Part shown: in pieces, positions 57,749-64,000 of the stretch
Position numbering within the stretch: the stretch's first letter is position 1
Layout of the letters: the number at the start of each line of letters is the position of its first letter
NCBI RefSeq assembly: GCF_947486615.1
Contig: NZ_CANKUD010000007.1
Span: 115,769 to 179,768 of the forward strand
Origin: an uncultured Modestobacter sp.
GTDB taxonomy: Bacteria > Actinomycetota > Actinomycetes > Mycobacteriales > Geodermatophilaceae
Direction of reading: 5' to 3'
Length of the DNA: 64,000 nt
Made by a program: the position numbers and the translations under genes
The notes under the pieces: model-generated
Told to the model about the DNA's origin: nothing
Seen by the model: the letters and a program-made list of their open reading frames with translations, nothing else
The model's database searches: none

Positions 57749-57754
57749 AGGCTA
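57749..57754 (-). promoter_or_regulatory. -10 element of the ABC exporter operon
   Basis: TAGCCT on the minus strand begins 15 bases before ATG 57739, giving a leader of only a few bases. Confidence 0.4.
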
Positions 57755-57790
57755 GGCCGGGGTGCCGACAGCAACGAACCATTTACGCCG

Positions 57791-57854
57791 TACGGCCTCC
57801 CTGTAGGGGCCCGCCGCGAGCCTGCGAGTGGCGGGCCCCTACAGGGAGGTCCTT
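57791..57854 (-). repeat. Stop-adjacent stem-loop repeat, copy 6 (after sepH)
   Basis: On the minus strand AAGGACC begins two bases after the sepH stop. The outer stem is a perfect 20 bp (57796-57815 with 57830-57849) and the loop CTCGCAGGCTCGC is the family core. It separates sepH from the ABC exporter operon promoter. Confidence 0.8.
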
Positions 57855-57856
57855 CA

Positions 57857-58822
57857 TCAGCGGTTCCGGCGCACGCCGAAGACGATGTCCTCCCACGCGG
57901 GAATCCGGGCCCGCGGGTCGTCGGTCTCGCCCTCGCCCAGCCGGCCGAGCACCACGGTGTCCTGGGTGTCGGGGTCCAGCTCGTCGTCGTACGCGGGCTC
58001 CTGCGGTGCGGCCGGGTGCTCGAGGTCGCCGGCGAGCTCGTCGTCCGGGGTGCCGTCGGCCGGGGTGCCGTCGGCCGGGGCGATGTCGGTCACCCCGTCG
58101 TCGGGCAGCTGGTCACCGGTGTCCAGCTCGTTCGTCTCGGTCAGCTCGTCGCCCCGGACCACGGCGACCCCGCGCCGGGAGATGGGCGCGGCCGGCAGCC
58201 CGGCGGGGACGTCGGGGACGACCCGCACCAGCCGGGTGCCCTCGGCGAAGTCCATGGTGGTGGCGTCCACCGGGGTGACGGTGCGGGCCGGCAGGTCGTA
58301 GCTCCACCGCGTGGTGCCCGACTTGTGCCCGGCCCGCCAGTCGGCGCGGACCTGCCAGGTGCCGTCCTCGGTGCGGTGGGCGTCCCAGCTGACCGCGTCC
58401 AGGTCGGCACCGAGCAGCCGCAGCCGCTCGGACATGAACTGCTCCAGCGGGACGCTGGGGACGCCCTCGGAGAGCCGGACCCGCGCCTCGCGGGCCTGCT
58501 CGGCGACCCGGGTGCGCTCCTGCAGCACGGGGTGGGCGAACCGCATGATCCGCTCGACCCGCGTGCCGGAGGACTCCGCGACCTGCTCGGGGGTCTCCCC
58601 GGCGCGGATCCGGGCCTGGATCACCCGGGGCGGCAGGTCCGCCGCGGCAGCCGGCCGGGCCGGTCCGCGGTCCTGGCCGGCGAGAGCGGCCCGCAGCTCG
58701 TCGTCGACCGGCAGCTCGAAGCGCTCGCCGTCCTCCGCGAGGTCGGTCTGGTCGGGCGCGTCCGCGGCCAGCACCAGGCGCTTGCCGTCCGCGGAGAGCG
58801 CCACGAGGCGCAAGGAGCGCAT
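57857..58822 (-). CDS. sepH: Septation protein SepH
   Basis: 321 residues. The N-terminal DUF3071 domain begins MRSLRLVALSADGKRLVLA and contains the helix-turn-helix-like GETPEQVAESSGTRVERIMR; the conserved tail IPAWEDIVFGVRRNR is present. SepH binds FtsZ and helps assemble the division ring in actinobacteria. Between them is an acidic linker with two DGTPA repeats. ATG 58822 has GGAGG eight bases upstream; a GATAGC box lies near 58876. Confidence 0.93.
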   Translation of the reverse strand: MRSLRLVALSADGKRLVLAADAPDQTDLAEDGERFELPVDDELRAALAGQDRGPARPAAAADLPPRVIQARIRAGETPEQVAESSGTRVERIMRFAHPVLQERTRVAEQAREARVRLSEGVPSVPLEQFMSERLRLLGADLDAVSWDAHRTEDGTWQVRADWRAGHKSGTTRWSYDLPARTVTPVDATTMDFAEGTRLVRVVPDVPAGLPAAPISRRGVAVVRGDELTETNELDTGDQLPDDGVTDIAPADGTPADGTPDDELAGDLEHPAAPQEPAYDDELDPDTQDTVVLGRLGEGETDDPRARIPAWEDIVFGVRRNR

Positions 58823-59122
58823 GGGGACGACCTCCAGCAGGGATTCGGTGCGGGCCCGGGAGAGCGGACCAGCGCCACGCTATCCGCGCCGTCGTGAGCC
58901 GTCCCCCTCGACACGCCCGGTCCGGCGCGTCGGCTCGACAACCGCCCCCGGGAGGCCCCCGGCGATCGCGGGGCCCGGTCGCCGCGGCCGGAGGGAGCCA
59001 CCAGAATGGTCGTCTCGGCAATCCCGGACCCTCCCCGGGTCGTCCGCAGACACCCGGGGGAGACGGCGGGACAGACGGCCGGCGCAGCGCGGCGCCGCAC
59101 CAGTGACGGAGGAGGGGCGCTC

Positions 59123-60907
59123 GTGTGCGGCATCTCGGGTGAGGTCCGGTTCGACGGCGGGGTGGCCGACATGGCCGCGGTCGCGGCGATGTGCGACCAA
59201 CTGCAGCGGCGGGGCCCCGACGGGTCCGGCGGGTGGCAGGCCGGGCCGGTGGCCCTCGGGCACCGCCGGCTGAAGATCATCGACCTGACCGACGCAGGTG
59301 CGCAGCCGATGGTCGACGCCGAGCTCGGCCTGACCATGGTCTTCAACGGGATCATCTACAACTACAAGGAGCTGCGCGCCGAGCTGCAGGGCGCCGGCTA
59401 CCGCTTCTTCTCCACCTCCGACACCGAGGTGGTGCTCAAGGCCTACCACCGCTGGGGCGCGGCCTGCGTCGAGCGCTTCCTCGGCATGTTCGCCTTCGTG
59501 GTGGTCGAGCGGGACACCGGCCGGGTGGTCATGGCCCGCGACCGGTTCGGGATCAAGCCGCTGTACCTCAGCCGCGGCCCGGGCCGGCTGCGGTTCGCCT
59601 CGTCGCTGCCCGCCCTGGTGCGCGCCGGCGGCGTCGACACCAGCATCGACCCGGTCGCGCTGCACCACTACATGTCCTTCCACGCCGTCGTCCCGGCGCC
59701 GCGCACGATCCTGGCCGGGGTCGGCAAGCTGCCGCCGGCCACCGTGCGCACCTACGAGCCGGACGGGCGGGAGTCGGACTGGGAGTACTGGCGCCCGGTG
59801 CACGAGCGCCGCGCCGACCTCGCGGGCCTGCGCCCGGAGGAGTGGCAGGAGCGGGTGCTGGAGTCGCTGCGCGTCGCGGTGCGCCGGCGGATGGTCGCCG
59901 ACGTCCCGGTCGGGGTGCTGCTCTCCGGTGGCATCGACTCCAGCATGGTCGTCGGCCTCCTCGCGGAGGAGGGGCAGAAGGGGCTGGCCACCTTCTCCAT
60001 CGGCTTCGAGGCCGTCGGTGAGCGCGCCGGTGACGAGTTCGTCTACTCCGACGTGGTCGCGGAGACCTTCGGCACCGACCACCACCGGCTGATGATCCCC
60101 AGCGCCGACGTACACGCCGGGCTGGACGGTGCGATCGGGGCGATGGCCGAGCCGCAGGTCAGCCACGACGCCGTCGCCTTCTACCTGCTCTCCCAGCAGG
60201 TCAGCCAGCACGTGAAGGTGGTGCAGAGCGGTCAGGGCGCCGACGAGGTGATGGCCGGCTACGACTGGTACCCGCCACTGGACGGCGTCCCGGCCGACCA
60301 GGCCGTCGAGGTCTACGCCCGCGGGTTCGTCGACCGCACGCACGACGAGCTGGCCCGGCAGCTGTCCGCGCGCTGGTTGACCTCCGAGGACGTCAGTCGC
60401 GCCCTGATCACCGAGCACTTCGCCCGGCCGGGTGCGGACACGGCGCTGGACAAGGCGCTGCGGCTGGACTCCACGATCATGCTGGTCGACGACCCGGTGA
60501 AGCGGGTGGACAACATGACGATGGCCTGGGGCCTGGAGGCCCGGGTGCCGTTCCTGGACCACGAGTTCGCCGAGCTCGCCGCCGCCGTCCCGCCGGAGCT
60601 CAAGCTGCGGCACGGCGGCAAGGGCGTGCTCAAGGACGCCGCCCGGAAGGTCATCCCGGCCGACGTGATCGACCGGCCCAAGGGCTACTTCCCGGTGCCG
60701 GCGATCACCGACCTGCACGGCGACTACCTGGCGACGGTGCGCGCGGCGCTGCGCGCTCCGGAGGCGCGCGAGCGCGGGCTGTTCCGGCCGGAGTACGTCG
60801 ACCGGCTGCTGGCCGAGCCGAACGCGCACCGCACCACGCTGGGGGCCAACCAGCTGTGGCAGGCCGGCCTGCTGGAGCTGTGGCTGCAGCGGCACGGCAT
60901 CTCCTGA
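59123..60907 (+). CDS. N-acetylglutaminylglutamine-type amidotransferase (asparagine synthase family)
   Basis: 594 residues. An N-terminal glutaminase domain (Cys2 after GTG, then GISGEVRFDG, RRGPDGSG, LGHRRLKIID, FNGIIYNYKELR) releases ammonia; the C-terminal synthase domain has the ATP loop SGGIDSS at 268-274. VDTSIDPVALHHYMSFHAVVP and PPATVRTYEPDG follow the NAGGN amidotransferase group (TIGR03104-like) rather than asnB. That enzyme amidates the dipeptide osmolyte N-acetylglutaminylglutamine. Its usual partners, the acetyltransferase/ATP-grasp protein and an M42 peptidase, are absent here. GTG 59123 has GGAGGAGG upstream; an in-frame ATG at 59006 would bury the catalytic Cys. The 300 bases upstream show no gene. 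Confidence 0.85.
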   Translation: MCGISGEVRFDGGVADMAAVAAMCDQLQRRGPDGSGGWQAGPVALGHRRLKIIDLTDAGAQPMVDAELGLTMVFNGIIYNYKELRAELQGAGYRFFSTSDTEVVLKAYHRWGAACVERFLGMFAFVVVERDTGRVVMARDRFGIKPLYLSRGPGRLRFASSLPALVRAGGVDTSIDPVALHHYMSFHAVVPAPRTILAGVGKLPPATVRTYEPDGRESDWEYWRPVHERRADLAGLRPEEWQERVLESLRVAVRRRMVADVPVGVLLSGGIDSSMVVGLLAEEGQKGLATFSIGFEAVGERAGDEFVYSDVVAETFGTDHHRLMIPSADVHAGLDGAIGAMAEPQVSHDAVAFYLLSQQVSQHVKVVQSGQGADEVMAGYDWYPPLDGVPADQAVEVYARGFVDRTHDELARQLSARWLTSEDVSRALITEHFARPGADTALDKALRLDSTIMLVDDPVKRVDNMTMAWGLEARVPFLDHEFAELAAAVPPELKLRHGGKGVLKDAARKVIPADVIDRPKGYFPVPAITDLHGDYLATVRAALRAPEARERGLFRPEYVDRLLAEPNAHRTTLGANQLWQAGLLELWLQRHGIS

Positions 60908-61010
60908 CCCGCCGGGTCGGCGTCCGGAGGGCGGGGACACCTCCTCGACATCCCGCTGGTGCACTCTGGCAGCGGCCTGCCGAGAACTGAGCCGTCCACG
61001 AGGAGGTGCG

Positions 61011-62867
61011 ATGACCGACGTCCTGCGGTCGCCCGGGCTGTCCACCGAGGTGCGCCTCGCGATCGCGGAGATCGCCGCCGCGGCCGCCGCCTGGGTGCCG
61101 GCGCTGTCCCCGGGGGCGGACCGGGTGGCCTACGTCAGCGACCGCTCCGGGGTGCCCCGGCTGGAGGTCGCCACCTTCGACCAGCAGACCCCGCCGGCCG
61201 TGCTCTCCGGGCCCGAGGAGGAGGTCGTCTCGGTCGCCTGGTCACCGGACGGCGCGTGGATCGCCTACCTGGTCAGCCCGGGCGGCTCGATCTGCGCCCA
61301 GCTGTGGGTGGTGCGCCCCGACGGCACCGACCGGCACCTGGTCGCCGGGGAGGACCCGCGGGCCACCGTCTTCGCCGGGGGCTGGACGGCGCCGGGCCAC
61401 TACGTCTGCTCGATCGCCCCCGGCGACGGGCCGGACGCCGACGTCGTCCTCGTCGACGTGGTCAGCGGCGCCCGCCGCACCCTGGCCAGCGGCGGCTTCC
61501 TGGCCGTGACCGCGGTGTCGGCCGACGAGCGCACCGTGCTGGCCCGGCGTGGCCCGCGCGGCCACCGGCACGTCGTGCTGGCGGACGTCGCCTCCGGGGT
61601 CCAGCGCCGGGTGATCCCGCTCAGCGCCCCGGGTGGGGCGGCGTCCGAGGACGGCCGGTTCGCCCCCGACGGCACCGCCGTCTACCTGCGGGCTGCCCTC
61701 CCAGGCCGGCCGGGGGTGCCGCGCAGCGACCGCACCGGGCTGGTCCGGGTGCCCCTGGACGCCGACCGGGTGCCCGGCGCCGGGGAGGTGCTCGTCGCCC
61801 GGGTGGACGCCGACCTGGACGCCTACGCCGTGCGCACCGACGGCACCGTGCTCTGCGTCTGGAACGTGGACGGCGTCACCGAGCTCGACCTGCGCGACCT
61901 GGCCAGCGGGGCGGTGGTCCGGGCCATCGCGCTGCCGGAGCCGGTCCTGCCCGGTTGGTCGCTGTCGGCCGACGGCGGGCTGCTGCTCGCCGAGCTGACC
62001 GGTCCGACCGCGCCGCGCTCGCTGTGGGCGGTGCCGCTGGACGGCGCGGGTGCGGCGGTGCAGCTGCCGTCCACACCTCGGCCGCCGGACCCGCACCTGC
62101 TGGTCACGCCGGTCTGCCTCCGCTACCCGGCCGCCGACGGCACCGAGCTGGACGGGTGGCTGTACACCCCGCCGGGCGTGCGCGGCCCCAACCGCACGGT
62201 GGTGACCTTCCACGGCGGGCCGGAGGGGCAGGAGCGGCCGGCGTTCAACCCGGTCGCCCAGTCGCTGGTCGCGGCCGGGCTGACCGTCTTCGCGCCCAAC
62301 GTGCGCGGGTCCGGCGGGCACGGCCGGGCGTTCATGGCCGCCGACGACCTGGCCGCGCGGGAGTCCTCCTTCGACGACGTGGTGGCCACCGTCGACCACC
62401 TGGTGGCCGAGGGGATCGCGCTGCCCGGGCAGGTCGGGGCGCACGGCTGGTCCTACGGCGGCTACCTGACCCTCGTCGCGCTCACCCGGTGGCCGGACCT
62501 GTTCGCCGCCGGCGCGACGCTGGCCGGGATGAGCGACCTGCGCACCTTCTTCGCCGGCACCGAGCCGTGGATGGCCGCCGCCTCGGTGACCGAGTACGGC
62601 GACCCGGTGGCCGACCGGGAGATGCTGGCCGCGATCTCGCCGATGACGGCGCTGGACCGGCTCACCTCGCCGGTGTTGCTGACCCACGGCGACCGGGACA
62701 CCAACGTGCCGGTGCTGGAGTCGGTGCAGGCGCACCAGGAGCTGACCGCGCTCGGCGCGCCGGTCGACCTGCTGCTGCTGCGCGGCGAGGGACACACGAT
62801 CGTGGGACGGGAGAACCTCCTGCACCTGTCCGAGCGGGTGGCGGAGTGGTTCGATCGCTGGCTGTGA
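61011..62867 (+). CDS. S9-family peptidase (acylaminoacyl-peptidase-like)
   Basis: 618 residues. An N-terminal beta-propeller of about 370 residues precedes an alpha/beta-hydrolase domain. The triad is visible: Ser481 in HGWSYGGY, Asp563 in THGDRDTNVP, His595 in GEGHTI; HGGPEGQ makes the oxyanion side. No signal peptide, so it acts in the cytoplasm on short or blocked peptides. ATG 61011 has GAGGAGGTG upstream. It follows the amidotransferase (103 bp) and precedes the ATP-grasp gene by 7 bp, suggesting a peptide-metabolism operon. Confidence 0.9.
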   Translation: MTDVLRSPGLSTEVRLAIAEIAAAAAAWVPALSPGADRVAYVSDRSGVPRLEVATFDQQTPPAVLSGPEEEVVSVAWSPDGAWIAYLVSPGGSICAQLWVVRPDGTDRHLVAGEDPRATVFAGGWTAPGHYVCSIAPGDGPDADVVLVDVVSGARRTLASGGFLAVTAVSADERTVLARRGPRGHRHVVLADVASGVQRRVIPLSAPGGAASEDGRFAPDGTAVYLRAALPGRPGVPRSDRTGLVRVPLDADRVPGAGEVLVARVDADLDAYAVRTDGTVLCVWNVDGVTELDLRDLASGAVVRAIALPEPVLPGWSLSADGGLLLAELTGPTAPRSLWAVPLDGAGAAVQLPSTPRPPDPHLLVTPVCLRYPAADGTELDGWLYTPPGVRGPNRTVVTFHGGPEGQERPAFNPVAQSLVAAGLTVFAPNVRGSGGHGRAFMAADDLAARESSFDDVVATVDHLVAEGIALPGQVGAHGWSYGGYLTLVALTRWPDLFAAGATLAGMSDLRTFFAGTEPWMAAASVTEYGDPVADREMLAAISPMTALDRLTSPVLLTHGDRDTNVPVLESVQAHQELTALGAPVDLLLLRGEGHTIVGRENLLHLSERVAEWFDRWL

Positions 62868-62874
62868 CCCCGCG

Positions 62875-64000
62875 ATGACCAGTGTGTTCGCCGGCTACCC
62901 CGGCACCGGCCGGGACGAGGCGGTGGGCCCGGACGGCGCGGTGCGGCCGGCGTACCGGCCGGTCGCGCAGGTGCTCGAGGCGCTGGGCGGTGCCGGCATC
63001 GCCACGGTCGTCGGCGCCGTGGACCGGGAACGCCGCCGGCGCGGGGTCGTGGTCGGCGACCACGTGGACGGCCGGCTCCGGGAGCGACCGCTCCCGCTCT
63101 GCCCGGTGCCGCGGGTGCTCGGTGCCGAGGACTGGGCGCACCTGGCCGCCGGTGCCGAGCAGCGCACCCGGGCGCTCAACGCCTTCCTCGCCGACGTCTA
63201 CCGGCCGGCCGGGCGGCGCCGCGGCGACCCCGACCGGCACGCGGAGGTGGTGCGGGCCGGGGTGGTGCCCGCGGCGCTGATCAGCGCCAGCCCCGGCCAC
63301 CGTCCCGCCGCCGTCGGCCTGGCCGGGCCGGGCCAGCAGCGGGCCACCGTGGCCGGCCTGGGGGTGCTGCGCGGCCCCGACGGCTGGCTGGCGGTCAGCG
63401 ACGACCTGTGCGCCCCGGCCGGTCTGGGCCACGCGCTCAGCAACCGGGACAGCAGCCGGGCCGCACTGCCCGGACTGCACGCGGCGGCCGAGGACGACGG
63501 GCTGGTCGACCCGGCGACGGCGGTGCCGCTGCTGCGGGCCGCGCTCGCCGATGCGGCGCCGCGGGAGTGCACCGGCGAGCCGCGGATCGCGCTGCTCAGC
63601 GGCGGGCCGGGGGAGCCCAGCTGGTTCGAGCAGGGCCTGCTGGCCGAGGCGCTCGGCGTCCCCCTCGTCACCCCGGGGCAGCTCTGGCCCGCCGCCGACG
63701 GTGGCGTGACCGCGCAGCTGGACGGCGAGCGGCAGCGGGTGCACGTGCTGTACCGCCGGCTCGACGAGGCCGAGCTCGCCGCGCACCTGACCGCCACCGG
63801 CACCCCGCTGGACGTGCTGGTCGCCGAGGCGGTGCGCGCCGGCCGGCTGACCGTGGCCAACGTGCCGGGCAACGGCGTCGCCGACGACCCCGCGCTGTAC
63901 CGCTGCGTGCCGGAGATGATCCGCTTCTACCTGGGGGAGGAGCCGGTGCTGGCCACGGTGCCCACCTGGGTGCTCGCCGACGATGCCGACCTCGCCCAGG
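62875..64000 (+). CDS. Circularly permuted type-2 ATP-grasp protein (partial)
   Basis: Open to the window end; about 375 residues are seen. Family landmarks: GYPGTGRDEAVGPDGAVRPA near the start, RTRALNAFLADVY, HAEVVRAGVVPAAL, VSDDLCAPAGLGHALSNR, LYRRLDEAELA, and the diagnostic GNGVADDPALYRCVPEMIRF then YLGEEPVLATVPTW. These proteins make amide or peptide bonds and usually sit with alpha-E and transglutaminase genes. Here the neighbours are an S9 peptidase and an NAGGN-type amidotransferase. ATG 62875; the C-terminal part with the remaining ATP site is missing. Confidence 0.88.
   Translation, partial: MTSVFAGYPGTGRDEAVGPDGAVRPAYRPVAQVLEALGGAGIATVVGAVDRERRRRGVVVGDHVDGRLRERPLPLCPVPRVLGAEDWAHLAAGAEQRTRALNAFLADVYRPAGRRRGDPDRHAEVVRAGVVPAALISASPGHRPAAVGLAGPGQQRATVAGLGVLRGPDGWLAVSDDLCAPAGLGHALSNRDSSRAALPGLHAAAEDDGLVDPATAVPLLRAALADAAPRECTGEPRIALLSGGPGEPSWFEQGLLAEALGVPLVTPGQLWPAADGGVTAQLDGERQRVHVLYRRLDEAELAAHLTATGTPLDVLVAEAVRAGRLTVANVPGNGVADDPALYRCVPEMIRFYLGEEPVLATVPTWVLADDADLAQ

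Noticed and set aside
59006..59122. A 39-residue N-terminal extension of the amidotransferase from ATG 59006
   Set aside because: The catalytic cysteine must be exposed at the N-terminus, and GTG 59123 with GGAGGAGG upstream places it at position 2.

Overview
The window is a very GC-rich actinobacterial chromosome segment with housekeeping character. Marker families point to Actinomycetota: SepH, DUF3027, DUF2530, a cold-shock protein with a long tail, a bacterial XPB helicase, PspC, and GroEL with a Gly-Met tail. Gene content and style suggest Geodermatophilaceae (Blastococcus, Modestobacter or Geodermatophilus); the genus is an inference. I see no prophage, insertion sequence, CRISPR array, rRNA or tRNA.

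Layout. 0.07-8 kb: groEL, a LysR/short-chain dehydrogenase divergent pair, small enzymes in very tight divergent pairs, and a scramblase-like protein. 8.0-8.2 kb: a non-coding stretch that folds well on paper and has its own promoter and terminator, a candidate RNA gene. 8.2-15.5 kb: zwf, a lipoprotein, an MHS transporter, a 42-residue ORF, a large LuxR regulator and a PspC protein. 15.7-26.3 kb: a DEAD/DEAH helicase, a GNAT, a PLP aminotransferase, an orphan PIN protein between two copies of one palindrome, and the XPB helicase separated from its usual partner by a cyclopropane-fatty-acid-synthase-like gene. 26.4-42.3 kb: an acyl-CoA synthetase, two DUF202 proteins, a cold-shock protein, MFS and purine transporters, a MarR/MFS operon, an RNA 2',3'-cyclic phosphodiesterase, paired CNNM/CBS proteins preceded by a possible leader peptide, an aldo/keto reductase and a thioesterase. 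42.4-48.6 kb: a six-gene export operon (two ABC systems and a TetR regulator). 48.7-53.3 kb: a GGDEF protein, a YhgE-like membrane protein, an amine-oxidase-like flavoprotein and a SpoU rRNA methyltransferase. 53.4-58.8 kb: a stress protein, a two-gene ABC exporter and sepH. 59.1-64 kb: an N-acetylglutaminylglutamine-type amidotransferase, an S9 peptidase and a circularly permuted ATP-grasp protein cut by the window edge.

Three themes cross the window. First, a roughly 60-bp repeat occurs six times. In five copies it begins within about four bases of a stop codon; its outer stem differs in sequence from copy to copy but always pairs, while the middle is conserved. Second, about twenty genes lack a Shine-Dalgarno sequence and instead have a TANNNT or CANNNT hexamer starting 12-15 bases before the start codon, the signature of leaderless transcripts; this decides many starts below. 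Third, many genes are translationally coupled by 4-base overlaps, and two of these overlaps imply CTG start codons.
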